Assembly: GCF_020080835.1 (NCBI RefSeq)
Contig: NC_058160.1
Coordinates: 17,285,152-17,349,151 of the forward strand
Length of the DNA stretch: 64,000 bases
Source of the DNA: Cotesia glomerata
Taxonomy: Eukaryota > Arthropoda > Insecta > Hymenoptera > Braconidae
Direction of reading: 5' to 3'
The notes under the pieces: generated by a model
What the model was told of the DNA's origin: nothing
Databases searched by the model: none
The model's input: the letters and a program-made list of their open reading frames with translations, nothing else
Part shown: piece by piece, positions 35,871-47,900 of the stretch
Layout: each line of letters opens with the position of its first letter
How positions within the stretch are numbered: position 1 is the first letter of the stretch
Translations under genes and position numbers: made by a program

Positions 35871-36242
35871 TGATTGTCAAAAAATTTATATTCTTCAAAT
35901 ACAGTACATACAGAAATAAAATTTGATAGAACCTCAAGAGAAACAGGAAATCCTAGAAATGGCCTCCAGGATCAACCGATTAAAATTTTTTTTTTTTTTC
36001 ATAATAATTAGATATCAGCTACAAACAAATTTCGCGATAATTGACTTCATATGCTGGCTGTGTCAAAGAGATGTGTAGAATAGAAAAAATGTTGTTGTTT
36101 ATAAACTAGGACTTTTTGAGACATGAAATTTAGGACAAGTCTATTGGGTTTCAATAAAATTTTCTAAAAATTTCCTTACAAAAATCGTCTCTCTGGCAGC
36201 GGGGAAAAAGTTATTGTAAGGTTTTCAAAACATAACATTAAT

Positions 36243-37001
36243 GATAGTTATTCAGTCAACGGACTAAGAATTGGACATACATGTTATTTTTGCTGATCAC
36301 ATAACCGATAAATTGTTCTTATTGCGAGATCGCGGGTTTTTAACAGATGAAAATGAATGCATTTTCCAAACATTTGATCTATAAAAAATAAATTCGGGTA
36401 ATTATTTAAATAGAATTTGTAAAAAACATGTTAAATTTATTTTCTATAAAAAATTGATGTCACTGAAAGAACTTTAAATAACAGAAAAATTGTTCGCACT
36501 TGAAGCTACCCTGTTCAAAAATATTGATTGAAAAGAATTAAAAATAATGAAATTCGAATTATTTTCAATAATTTCAATTCTTTTGTTTGTATATATAGCT
36601 ATTGGCCAGGTGCACGATGGTGCTGCCCTCATTTTTCATGCTTTTTCTATGTTAAATCAAACGGAGTAATTTAGTTCCAGTGGTCGCATTAGCGTTAAAT
36701 CATGCTCTTCCCATAAGATTTACACGTTAGTGGTAGTCAGCGCCAGCCCTCCCCACCATATACTTCGCACCCTGCCAATACTGTTTGCTAGGAGTGACCG
36801 CTCTTCAATTCTTTTCAATCAGTATTTTTAACCAGGGTAGATAGACTTCAACTTCACTTATGAGACTTGCAATGACTTTGAGTAGAACTTTCAATGCTCC
36901 ATTTGGAATCTGTGCAAATCAAAACAATACTCCAATTAAATTTCAAGTCTAGATCTAAAAATTCTATAAAGCGCTCAGCGAAGCGAGCGGGTAACAGCTA
37001 A
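36243..37001 (+). mobile_element. Helitron-type element, copy B, carrying a nested MITE
   Basis: It starts with the ATTCAGTCAACGGACTAAGA block shared with 17313. It ends with the hairpin CGCTC-AGCGAAGC-GAGCG, then CTAA followed by T, a CTRR Helitron terminus. The MITE at 36506-36840 interrupts it. Confidence 0.6.
36506..36840. mobile_element. 335 bp MITE, CTACCCTG family, copy 1
   Basis: The inverted ends are CTACCCTGTTCAAAAATATT and AGTATTTTTAACCAGGGTAG, with a GATTGAAAAGAATT / AATTCTTTTCAATC continuation. It is related to the copy next to the cytospin exon at 50688-50841. Confidence 0.8.
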
Positions 37002-37082
37002 TTAATAAATAATAGGCATAATCGCATCAAAAATCTTTACAGTACTTCCGACTACATTGAAATCAGTTTTCAACGCTTTCAT

Positions 37083-37265
37083 TCGAATCGTGTGCTATAT
37101 AACATAAGTTTTTCTCTATAAATTTGGGAAGTAAAAACGAGAAAAATCACGAAAAATATGTTCTTTTATGATTTTAAGCCGTTTTTTTGTTAAAAAGTAT
37201 AAAAAATTGTGAAAGTCATCATATATTATTTTAAGTTGAAGTTTAACTGCGAATAACTTGGTCCT
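37083..37265 (-). repeat. Inverted partner of the 32097-32275 repeat
   Basis: Reverse complement of 32097-32275 over about 175 bp. The unit after it, GGTCCTCATGTC...GGAATTT, recurs at 63172-63190. Confidence 0.75.
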
Positions 37266-39169
37266 CATGTCAAAATTAAGTCGGAATTTTATTATAATAT
37301 CATCTAACTAATCGTAATATATATTAGGGTGATTTTTTTGAAAATTTTTTTTTGCTTGACGTCTCAAAAGTTTCTTTAAAGTAAGATAAAATTTTTCCCG
37401 TCTGAAAAAAACTTTTAATTCCAATTATAAATTAGTCTCAAGAGGGGTCCCCTTTCCCATTTAAATAACATGGAAAAAAAATTTTTGTTTAAATGAACAA
37501 TTTTTAATTAATTCTAAATTTAAAGTATATGTATCAATCTCAAATCGAAATTCATGTATGAGCGGATCATTCACAAATTCTTGAGGAGTACCAAACTGTG
37601 AATTTGACTGTCTGATTATGACATAAAAACCGAATTAAAATAAATTTCATTCAATGTCAGACGAAAGTTATTGGGACAAGATAATATTCATTGTATGAAA
37701 TCTACCTACCATTTCGGGTGTGGCCGAATGGCGTTTTTTTTTTATTCCTTTTGAAATTCTGAGAGTATTTCAACAACATGATAATGGTAGTTCCTTAAAA
37801 AAATTTTTGTTTTGGACACAATTGATTGTTGCTTAATGTAATTTTCCAATTCTTTATCAGATCGGATTTTTTTCTGAGAATTTCCTTAAAGCTCTGTTAA
37901 TCACGCTAAATGCCGCCAAGCATATCCAACGTGTTTTAGATGATACTATTTACGTGTTTTACTGAATATTAACTAGACTTTCGAGCCAAAATAGCTCAAA
38001 AGCGTAGAATAATTCTATCTTTGAGAACTCAAAGTAGCTGTAAAACCGTGTTTTGCAGCTAGAAAAGCTCAAAAACTTCGTAATAGGTGAAATTTGGAGC
38101 GCTTTGCATTTAAAATTAGTAGGAAGTTCGAGAGATGGTCTATAGGGTCGACCATTTTACTAATTTTTTTATACAAATATACAATCTCTATATATTTTTT
38201 GGCAACCTCAAAATAATTAAAACAACTTTATTACTAGACCTGAAGAGCTCAATAACTTCATAAAACTTATATATCCACAAAAAGCCTCTAAAACAAGGCT
38301 TTTTGGCAAAACTATTGTTATCATGTAATTGAGACTTGTACTTTTCAAATTTTCAAAAGATTTTAAAAAAGATAACGAGCAAAAATTTTTAATCCGCTTG
38401 ATAGATTCGTTAAAATAGTGAAGAAACCTTGAAATTTTGATTAACGTTAACCTTAAGTAATTTTTAAAGTAGTAAGAGCATTTAATTCTCTACAAGAATA
38501 TATTATAGTCTTATTAATATAATAATCCGTTAATGAGTTACAAAAATTTAAAGTTTAAAAAATTTTGTCTGGTGTTAATCACATAGAAAATTGAAATTTG
38601 TGATACAGCTCCACTTAATATTAATATTAAGAGCTTTAACTTTCTCAATATTTTTTGTATAATTTCCAACAATACTATCGATATGTTAAATAAAAAAGGC
38701 GATTCTTCTCAAATAGTTAAATGTTTGATACAATACCAAAAATTACTTACTCAATATCGATATTTTTCTTTTATACAATATCGATACGTCTCATGATATA
38801 TTGTTTGAATATAGTAAATAGAAAATTTTTATTATACGATTCAATCGAGACAATTCGTTTCTTTAGAATTAGATCAATGAAATTTTATCGACGCTTAAAA
38901 ATAAGTAAGCTGGAAATTATAAGTATCTGTTCAATCCGAAACCCAATATTTTTTCGAAGATCAAATGTTTTCGAATGACCGTTCGCATCATTCAACCCCT
39001 CCTATATTTACTATAGGATCAGTGGATCTCATTCAGCTTAACCTTTTAGATTATAGATCTACTGTTTTATCGATCAAGACAAAATTATTTTAAAATGAGC
39101 ACCACTGAATCAATACATCTTCAAGTAGTGGAGGGGAAAAAGTGCTATAAAATATATAATACATCATGC

Positions 39170-39535
39170 ATCTTAAGCAAATCTTGAGCAAGTCACGCTT
39201 CAACATTTGCTGCTAGATTTTGGTTCACAAATGCTTTAGAAATAAACAAATTACTGAGAATTACGGATCTTGAGCAAATCTTGAGCAAGTCATGGGTAAG
39301 TGTCTGTTGTGAGTTTCTGATTCAAGAAATCCGCCAGAAAGTTTTTCAATGCACCTTGCATTAGACTTTTCTCATATTCTTGCACAAGATGTCTTGAGCT
39401 AGTTATATATAAATCTTGAACCAGTTCTTTCTACATGAACTTGAGCAAGACCCATATGTAGAAAAAGACACTAGCAACTAGGGGTTTTGCTCAAGACACT
39501 GGCACCTAAATCTTGCTCAAGCACAAGTTACCTGG
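39170..39535. repeat. Cluster of CTTGAGCAAG palindromes
   Basis: CTTGAGCAAG, CTTGAGCAAA, TTGCTCAAG and one-base variants appear about nine times in 365 bp, in both orientations, without a fixed period. No ORF. Confidence 0.7.
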
Positions 39536-39714
39536 GTAGTTTTCAAGCATGCATGGAATTGCATTAATCTAATTTTAAAGTATTGTAATGAAAATTTTCT
39601 ATTCATTATACTCTAACAACATGTTACTAGACAAACTAAGTTATTTGGAAAAAAAGAAATATCAATATTAAAATCATGATTAAGAAAATAAAATGTACAT
39701 TATCTATAGTTAAA

Positions 39715-39780
39715 TCTATATATATAAAAATGAATCCTTATTTCCCTTGGTCATGCCATCACGCGTTAAAGGCTGGACCG
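39715..39780 (+). mobile_element. Helitron 5' end fragment
   Basis: TCTATATATATAAAAATGAA preceded by A, followed by GGCTGGACCGATTT, the typical 5' end of small insect Helitrons. Its 3' end was not identified; a second worn 5' end lies near 40190. Confidence 0.5.
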
Positions 39781-39800
39781 ATTTCACTAATTATTTTTTT

Positions 39801-39866
39801 GATTGGTAGAGCCCTTGGCGCGTAACCGAAAGATCTGGGTTCGATTCCCAGTCTGGGCTGTCTGAT
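39801..39866 (+). repeat. tRNA-derived SINE-like sequence
   Basis: TTGGTAGAGC resembles a tRNA A box, and GGGTTCGATTCCCAG is a B box with a T-arm stem CTGGG/CCCAG. The acceptor stem does not close, so this is not a working tRNA. It is repeated in inverted orientation at 39966-40047. Confidence 0.65.
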
Positions 39867-39965
39867 TATTTTTTCAATTATGGAAAAATTCCCACTGAGT
39901 AGGTCTCCCCCTTTCCCCTATCCGTTCTTTCCCAACTCCCTTAAAATTTGCTTTAATATGGCCAT

Positions 39966-40047
39966 ATCAGACAGCCCAGACTGGGAATCGAACCCAGATC
40001 TCTCGATTACGCGCCAAGGGCTCTACCAGTTAAGCTAGCCGAGACAA
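39966..40047 (-). repeat. tRNA-derived SINE-like sequence, inverted copy
   Basis: Reverse complement of 39801-39866 and longer at the 5' side (GTCTCGGCTAGCTTAACTGG). A T-arm and a plausible anticodon stem can be drawn, but the loop lacks T33 and the acceptor arms do not pair. Together the two copies could fold into a 60-bp hairpin. A third related B-box piece (GGGTTTAAATCCC) lies at 40335-40392 on the + strand. Confidence 0.6.
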
Positions 40048-40404
40048 GTACTGATTACTTTATTTAGTCACGTATATATTTGGAGATTTGGAGTTTGTTA
40101 TTGTCCGGAGAAGGTTCTTATGAAAGAAAAAATTAAGAAAATTGCGCGGAAAATTAAAAAATTTAAGAATACTCAACCACCGTATAAAATCTATATCTAT
40201 ATTTATAAAAATCAATTGCTGGACCGATTTTGATAATTTTCCTTTGTACGTTATAGTTAAAAAATGGTCCATATAAAAAAAAAACATTTGAAAAAAAATC
40301 GTAAATATTAGAAAATAAAAAAATTAAAAATTAAAGTGCAGCCAACATGTAATCGGGAGGTTCTGGGTTTAAATCCCAATCCGAGCTATCTGGATTTTCT
40401 CACA

Positions 40405-40844
40405 TCTTTATATATACATATTTCTTCTGTGCGTGTGTTTGTTACTGAACTCCTCCTAAACGGCTGGACCGATTTTAATGGAATTTTTTGTGTCTTCCGG
40501 TGGATTCCAGAATAGTTTAGATTCACAATTCAGTCCACGGGAAAATGTTTATTTAATAGATTTTTTATTTATAAATAGTTGTTTACCTTGAGTACCCACA
40601 TGCACTTTTCATATATTTTATATATATCATATATATAAGATATATGAAAAAATCATGTGGGTTCTCAAATGAAAGCTCTCGATGAGTATAAAATCAGAAT
40701 GGGATTATATTTACGATAATGTTAATTATTGAGGAATGCCCATTGCATATTGTTAACTAATGATGTTTTTAACTATACAAGCTCATTCCTAAAATTTCTA
40801 AATTTGAGACGTGTGTACAGGACAACGTCTGTCGGGTCCGCTAG
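40405..40844 (+). mobile_element. Non-autonomous Helitron, 440 bp
   Basis: The 5' end is TCTTTATATATACATATTTC after an A. The 3' end is GGACAACGTCTGTCGGGTCC hairpin plus GCTAG followed by T. It contains the ACGGCTGGACCGATTTT block common to insect Helitrons. There is no ORF and no TSD, as expected for A/T insertion. Confidence 0.85.
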
Positions 40845-40979
40845 TGTATCATAAAATAAAGTATTAAAATTTTGCTATTAAATAATAAAAATTCGATAAA
40901 ATTTATTTTAACCGGCCCGAAAAATAAATACTCAAGAAATATTATGGTTTCTCATGATAATAATCCAGGAAGTTATTTG

Positions 40980-41116
40980 CACTGAGAGAAAAAATTTCTT
41001 TTGAAAAAATCGGCATTGTTGTGACAAAAAATTAATTTGTTGAAAATTTTTTAACAAATTAATTTCTTATCATAATAATAACCATTTATTTCCAAAAGAA
41101 ATTTTTTCTTTCAGTG
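40980..41116. mobile_element. 137 bp foldback MITE, CACTGA family
   Basis: The ends are CACTGAGAGAAAAAATTTCT and AGAAATTTTTTCTTTCAGTG. No ORF. Confidence 0.75.
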
Positions 41117-41459
41117 TAATTACTCAACTAATTTTGAAAAATTTGAAAAGATTTATACCGTCATTAATAACTGACAGTTTTTATAAAGTTCAATTGAACA
41201 AGTGCTCATACCAATCCAAAACTTTTTATGAAAAATTAATATTGATTCAGTTATAGTTCCATAGATAAAAAGTTAAAACTGATAATAGATCACGATTAAA
41301 TGCAGCCATAATGATATAAAAATAACGATTACTCTCTTTAATTATATCAATAAACTATTTAATAACAGAGAAATCATCACGAGTATATGAACGTTAACAT
41401 TACTAAATAACCATTGAAAGTAAAATTTGAAACATTGAAATTCTTTTTTATGAAAAACT

Positions 41460-41960
41460 CCTAGCAGGGTCATCAGAAGTGAAAAAGAAAAATATGTGCT
41501 TTAGTTAAGACTTCAAACTAGGTCTTGAACGAAGGAAAAAAAAATGAAAATTGGATTTTTGACAGAGGTTTTTACAAAAAAATTAAAAATTTGGCTAAAA
41601 TTTCGCGGCATTTTTTTTTTTTAAGTAGTAATTAAAAAAAAAAAAATCTTCGTTCAAGACCTTGGAAATTATATCTCGAAGACCTGTCTAAAATTTCATC
41701 AAGATCGGTCGAGTAGTTCTCGAGAAATCTTGGATACCGTCTTTGAAAACATAGTTTTGAGAAAAACGCGTTTAAAGTTTTGAGTGACAATGCAACAGTG
41801 CCTTGAGCGCGCAACTTTTTAAAATTGTATCTCCGAAACTATTATTCGGATCGATTTTAAACTTTAGGACAATATTCTAGAGATGTTGTAGAATTTAATA
41901 AGACTAAAAAAATCGATTTTTGAAACCGTGAAATCCATGCAACCCCTTAAGTGTTGAAAT
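41460..41960 (-). repeat. Mutator-like element remnant
   Basis: In reverse complement, 'actttaaacgcgtttttctc' and the following AAAACTATGTTTT match the sequence right of the Mutator-like ORF at about 18890-18935. It is non-coding. Confidence 0.5.
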
Positions 41961-42194
41961 ACTAAAATCACCAATATTTGACTGAGGAAACCCAATAAAT
42001 GACCGACCATTCTCCAATAAATTGACCGCTGAAATAAATATAAGTAATTCTGTAAACTACATATATGTAATTAAATTTATTCATTACTTTTTAAGTATTA
42101 ACTACATCTTTAACAAAACTAAACTTACAATATAAATACTATTATGTTAAATAATAGTAATAATTAACATAAAATCACATTTCTTTAGATCACA

Positions 42195-42380
42195 AGTAAT
42201 CACAACTTTATTCTGATGACGATAATTCTTCTGATTCACTTGAGATTTTTTGATTCTTCTTCTTCTTCTTTTTTTCAATAAAAGCTTTTTTACTAGCTTG
42301 CAACTCTTTTTTCTTTTAATTCCTTAGCAACTTTTTTATCTTCTAATAATTTGTTCCTTGATAACCGTTCACTGGAAAAA
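42195..42380 (-). pseudogene. Lys/Glu-rich C-terminal exon remnant, unidentified
   Basis: Read on the - strand after an 'tttttccag' acceptor at about 42374, the sequence encodes SERLSRNKLLEDKKVAKELK, then after one frame change a Lys run and SSESEELSSSE before a stop. It looks like the basic or acidic tail of a transposase, but no family can be named. Confidence 0.3.
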
Positions 42381-42869
42381 TTAGAACAAAATAAAATTTC
42401 TTAACCAAAAAAGATTTTAAGTATTATTTTAATTATAAATATACATTTTATAATTATTATGTTTATATTTACAAAACATTTAACAAAACATTGAATGGCT
42501 TAAAATATTTTAAAAAATATTTTTTTAAAGCTATAATCACCGCGTATTGAACTACGCAACTTTTTATTATGATGATTAAATGCCATAGTATTTTTTTTTA
42601 ATACACTTAGAAAAAAAAAACCCTTGTAAAATAATAATTAATTAACTTTTATATACATCGATCAACTAATTGGTAACCGGTCAACAACTGGTGCATTTAC
42701 CCTATCTAATATTATTAAATTGTATTTATTAATTTTTTTCTTGGTTTAAATTAAATTATTTCTGTAAAAAAAAAAAAATCTAAAATGAGTTATTAATAAC
42801 TGTTTAATTACTAGTACTCTGACCCAATAACTAGCTTTCACAAAATTAATAAATTTCATTCAAATTTAG

Positions 42870-43325
42870 AGCGCACAAGAAGAGCGAGAATCTTTGCTTT
42901 GTAAACAGGAAGAGCTAACTTCAGAATTGAAAAGCTTACGGGCATCTGCTGAAACAAATTCAAATGAATTAGAACGCTTGGTAAAACATGTTCACCACCT
43001 TGAGTTAATTGTTGACTCAGATAATTTAGAAAGAAAGCAGTTGAGTTCAGAATTGACTGAAGTTAAACAAGAAAGTGCAAATAAAAGTCTCGAAATCAAT
43101 CGAGTTGTAACTTTATTAGAAAATGCTCGTGCCAAAGTTGAAGAATTAAAAGTTTCGAAACAACTTGAAACAACAAGTGAAGCCGATGAACTTCTTAATA
43201 CTGTAAGACGAGAAAAAGACACTCTCGAAACACAAGCTGCTGCCTTACAAGAACAATTGGCTCGTTCACATTGTGATCATGACAGATTAAAAGATCAATA
43301 TTCACAATTACAAGAAGAATTCAAA
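42870..43325 (+). CDS. SPECC1L: Cytospin-A, internal exon 2 seen
   Basis: 152 codons in phase 0 at both ends; acceptor 'aaatttag', donor 'gtatgt'. All coiled coil: SAQEERESLLCKQEELTSEL, NKSLEINRVVTLLENARAKV, SEADELLNTVRREKDTLETQ and ARSHCDHDRLKDQYSQLQEE. Heptads are regular and the segment is strongly conserved among insect cytospins. It continues directly from the exon ending at 29058 (LVDLLK | SAQEERE) and into the exon at 43401. Confidence 0.92.
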
Positions 43326-43400
43326 GTATGTTCATTAAGTTTATTATTAATTTAATCCTAATTTAATTATACAATGATTAATTTAGACAAACTTCTACAG

Positions 43401-43836
43401 GTTACCCGTAACAACGCTAAATCATCCATAGACGATTTAGAATATCGCTTGAGCCAATTAAATGATGAACGAATATCAGTCAATACGGAATTACAACTAG
43501 TTCGAGACTCATTATCTGAGTTGCAAAATCAATGTCAACGACATTTAGAAGATAAACGAGAGCTTAAAGTTTTATTGAGTGAAGCTCAACGACGAGAACG
43601 CGATGCACAACATCACTATTATGATTTAGAACAAGCACTTAATAATGAACGAAAATTACGGCAAGAAAAAAATGCTGAGTGGGAACAATTTCAAAATGAT
43701 TTATTAATGACGGTTCGTGTTGCAAATGATTTTAAAACAGAAGCGCAATCTGAACTTGAACGTGTTCTTATGGAAAACAGAACACTACGGGAAAAATTGA
43801 GATTACTTGAAGCTCAACTAGAAAAACTTAGTAATG
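43401..43836 (+). CDS. SPECC1L: Cytospin-A, internal exon 3 seen
   Basis: 436 nt, 145 codons plus one base. Acceptor 'cttctacag' after a short 75-bp intron, donor 'gtatgt'. It encodes VTRNNAKSSIDDLEYRLSQL, QNQCQRHLEDKREL and EWEQFQNDLLMTVRVANDFK, the most conserved coiled-coil part of the family. The next exon is 6.4 kb away because a BEL/Pao element occupies the intron. Confidence 0.93.
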
Positions 43837-44332
43837 GTATGTTGTCACTGTTATTTATTCATTAAATTTTTCAAAAACTATAGCTTTATCAACAATATTT
43901 GTATTAAGGAACCAAAAAACTGTTTTAATTGAACAAAAATAACTTTAATTTTCTCACTTTCCTTGAGTTTTTAAGAGCTTTCTGACATTATTACGAAAAA
44001 AAATTCTTTCATTCTCAAAGTTTAATAAGTGAAATATTGAAATTATTATGACCAGTGCTAATCTTTGCAGATTCATGTTTAGGATAAAATTATCAGAAAT
44101 ATTTTCAGAAAAAGGAATAGTAATAATTTCAATTTTCTATTAAGAATGGCTGGAGATTTTTCTTGAATCATTATATAACAATTTTTGATAGGTATTATTG
44201 TGCATATGATAATTAATTGGAGTTTAATTCTATAAGTTTAAGTTTCAACCCCTACCATGACTAGATAGAGAAAAAATTTTTTTTGAAAAAAATCTCCCAA
44301 AAAGTTTTCTAGTTTTCAGATTTAGACCTCAG

Positions 44333-44974
44333 TGAATAATTACTGAAAGAGCGGAAAAGCGGGGATCAGGTTTAGGTCTGGATATCTCAATTAAAACGCG
44401 TAAATTATTATAAAAAATAACACTAGGAATTTATTTACATTAAATACATTCAATATTTAATATAGTTAATAGCGGATTGTTAAGATAAAAGCGGATTTGT
44501 AAATTACAGCGTGGTTTGCAAAGCGAAGCCGGTTGACACGTGGTTGAACACTTTGCCGGCACTGAAAAAGCGGTGAAATAAATGCACTGTTAACACAAAT
44601 TACCTATAAAAACTAAAGCGAATTATTAGCGGTTAATTTAAGCAGTTTAGATTATAAAATTAGCGAAATGCGGTTTATTAACAAAAAGCGAAAGTAAAGA
44701 AATACTAATGGCGACTTGATGCAGCGAAAGCGTAGAAGCGAAAGATAATAACAATAGTCCGTCTTCTTCCTCGTTGAAGTGGGGAAGAAGGCTATTGCGC
44801 ATGTCTAGTGGGAGCGATCAGCCAATAAAGCGGTCGATTCATGACGTGATCGAGAGGCTGATTTTCTATTGGCGGTTCGATTTTTGCGGGAACTAGCGGT
44901 GGACAGGTGCGTCTCTTGAATTTGGGTGTCCCCCAGGAGCGAGTTAATCGCTACTGGGCCTTGTTCACCGAACA
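44333..44974 (-). repeat. BEL/Pao 3' LTR
   Basis: 642 bp, nearly identical to the other LTR. The pol stop codon lies inside it (44965-44967). Confidence 0.95.
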
Positions 44975-47900
44975 TTCTCCCCCGGGTTGGCGGCTGCGTC
45001 GACAAGATCATCTTCTTCATGCGTTAGCGGCAGGACACAGAGCTTTGTAATTGGACGTACCAGCTCTGTGTTAACTGTCTTAACAGTTACTACGCGGATT
45101 TGTCCATCTTCACCTGGATGGACAGCAATTACTTTGGCTAATGGCCACTTGGTTGGCGGGAGATCCTCAGTGGTGATCAGTACAACTGAACCCACCTTGA
45201 TCTGGTTGCGTCGATGATGCCACTTTGAAATGGCCTGGTAGCGGTGGATGCAGTCCTGGTAGTAGCGTTTCCAGAAATGTTGAACCATTTGCTGGACTTG
45301 TTCCCAGTGCGAGAGCCGAGCAGGTTGTAAATCTGTCAGCGATGGCTCTGGGAAAGCGGTCAGTGACTGTCCGATTAAGAAGTGACCTGCAGTCAGTACA
45401 GCCAGTTCAGCAGGATCTTCATTCAGCGGTGTGAGCGGTCTGGAATTCAATATGGCTTCAATTTGAGCCAGTAGCGTTGAATATTGCTCAAGCGTCAACA
45501 GCGAGTCTCCGATTGTTCTTCGAAGGTGAAATTTGATAGATTTCACAGCGGCTTCCCATTTTCCTCCAAAATGTGGAGCTCCAGGCGGATTGAATTTCCA
45601 GTTCGTGCCATCTTGAGCGATCAAGGTTGATAATTCTCGTAATGTGCGGGATCCTGCAGCGAATAGTCGTTTCAGCTCTTTATCTGCTCCTACAAAATTG
45701 GTTCCACAGTCTGAATATAGCGTGTGGCAGATACCTCGGCGACTAGTGAAGCGGCGATAAGCGGCGATGAAAGTGGCAGCGGTGTAGTCAGTTACTAGCT
45801 CTAAATGTACAGCTGAACTGAACATGCATACAAAGACTGCAATCCAGCCTTTGTATGTTTTTGCTCCACGTCCTTGAAACGTTTTCAGCGTGATAGGTCC
45901 AGCGTAGTCGAGTCCTGTATGCAAGAAGGCTCGAGTTGGCTGTACTCGTGCGGCGGGTAGTTGACCCATCAACTGTTGAGCGCGTTCTCCACGGTGTCTC
46001 GTGCAGATAACGCAGCGTAAAATAAATGATCTGACTGGAACACGGCCTCCAATGATCCAGACACTCTTGCGTAAGTCAGCGAGCGTAAGCTGAGTACCTC
46101 CGTGAAGCGTTTTGCGGTGCGAATCATCAATCAAAATTGATGTAAGCGGTGATTGTCGTGGTAGAATCGCTGGATGCCTCTCTTCTGGGTCCAGCAATGC
46201 GTTTTTCAAGCGGCCACCGACTCTCAGGACCCCCTGATGGTCGATGAACGGAGTCAGCTTAGTGATGCTGTTATTTTTAGGCAGACCATCACCATCTTGT
46301 AGCGTGTGAATCTCTCTAGCGAAGTATTGTCCTTGAGTGAACTTAATCAAGGTCAATTTAGCGCGCTCCAGGTCTGATGGAGTAAGCGGGTAGGCCAGCG
46401 AAGATTGTGGAACTCTTTTAAAGCGGTCGATGGCACGATGCCAGATGCTAAGCTTCCGTAGCAGTGGAAACACCAGCGTGTAATGCGACAGTAATTGTTG
46501 GAGCAGGCAATTTTCTGCTTTCCAAGTTACTAGTGTCAGACCTTGGCGTTCTTCTCGATGCGTTGCGTTGTCGGTTGGAGGCTCCAGAGTGGGCCAAGAG
46601 GATTCTGGTTCATGAAGCCAAGTTGGTCCATGCCACCAGAGAGCGTGTTGTTTCAGTTTTAGCGTAGGTATACCTCTTGAAGCGCAGTCAGCGGGGTTTT
46701 GTTTTCCTGGAATAAATTTCCAGGAGACATCTCGAAGCGTTTCTTGGATTTTTCCCACTCTATTGCGGACGAATGTCTTCCAGCGGATTGCTGGACTTTT
46801 AATCCATGCGAGAGTCACAGCGGAGTCAGTCCAGAGATTGATCCTGACATTTTCAAGCGACTGAACTTCTTTGACAAGAAGTATCAGTTGTGTTAGCAAC
46901 CATGCGGCAGATAATTCCAAGCGTGGGATTGTCATGGTTTTCAGCGGTGCTACTTGCGTTTTTGAACACAAAAGTGAGACCTTTATGTTCCCATCAGCGT
47001 CAGTGACTCTCAAATAAACAGTGGCAGCCATAGCGTTTTGCGAAGCGTCTGAGAACCCGTGCAATTCCATAGTTGCTCCAGGTGCTATATTATTCCAGCG
47101 TGGAATGCGGATGGATTCGATGTTTCGAAGATCCTCGCGGTATCCAGTCCATTTGTGAATGAGTGATGGTGACAATTGTTCATCCCATGACACTCTATCT
47201 AGCCACAGATTTTGCATAAAGATCTTGGCTTTGACGACTATTGGTGCGAGAAGTCCTAGCGGATCATACAGCTTAGCGATTTCAGACAAAATAGCTCTTT
47301 TTGTCTTGGGCGTCTCTGGCGGTAGCGTGTACTTGAACTGGAGAGCGTCAGTGCGTGAATTCCAGTACATGCCCAGGACTTTTACTGGTGCATCACTGAT
47401 TTCTTTAAGCGGTGTATCCAGCTGCTTTTCTGGAGCGACTTCAGCGAGTAACCGTGGGCTATTGCTAGCCCATTTGGCAAGCGGGAAGCAGCCTGCTGCA
47501 CACAGAGCTTTTGTTTGTACTGCAGCCTTGATAGCGTCTTCTTCGTTGTCTGCTCCACCGTAGATGTCATCTACGTAGCGTGTTTTCAACATTGGAGCAA
47601 CAGCTAGCGGAAAGCGGTGTCCTTCATCCTTTACTATTTGGATAAGCACACGTACTGCGTCAAAAGGTGCACTAGCGGTTCCGTATGTGACTGTCTTGAG
47701 ACAGTAAGCGTCTATTAAGTCATTCTCATCTATCCAGAGAATGCACTGAAGCGGCCAATCAAGCGAGTCGACCTCAATCTGTCTGAACATCTTGGTGATG
47801 TCAGTAGCGAATAGAATCCTGCTGCAACGGATTCTCAACATCACATCAAACATGTCAATTTGCGTTTTGGGTCCTGCGTGGAGAATGTCGTTCAATGAAA

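Larger units (their letters stand above)
29059..42869 (+). other. 13.8 kb cytospin intron filled with repeats
   Basis: The donor is at 29059 and the acceptor 'caaatttag' at 42861-42869. No other exon of the gene was found inside; the reading phases of the flanking exons (both 0) agree with direct splicing. Its content is listed separately: MITE half copies, (TA)n, a solo LTR, Helitrons, SINE-like pieces and a Mutator-like remnant. Stretches 29080-30340, 37270-37990 and 38170-39170 show only AT-rich, low-information sequence, apart from a diverged HINE right end near 29270-29330. Confidence 0.8.

Noticed and set aside
38721..38978. 85-residue open frame in the large intron
   Set aside because: Ile/Phe/Arg-rich translation of AT-rich DNA with no domain or splice context.
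39966..40047. tRNA gene on the - strand
   Set aside because: T arm and B box are good, but position 33 is not T and the acceptor arms do not pair; an inverted partial copy nearby points to a repeat.
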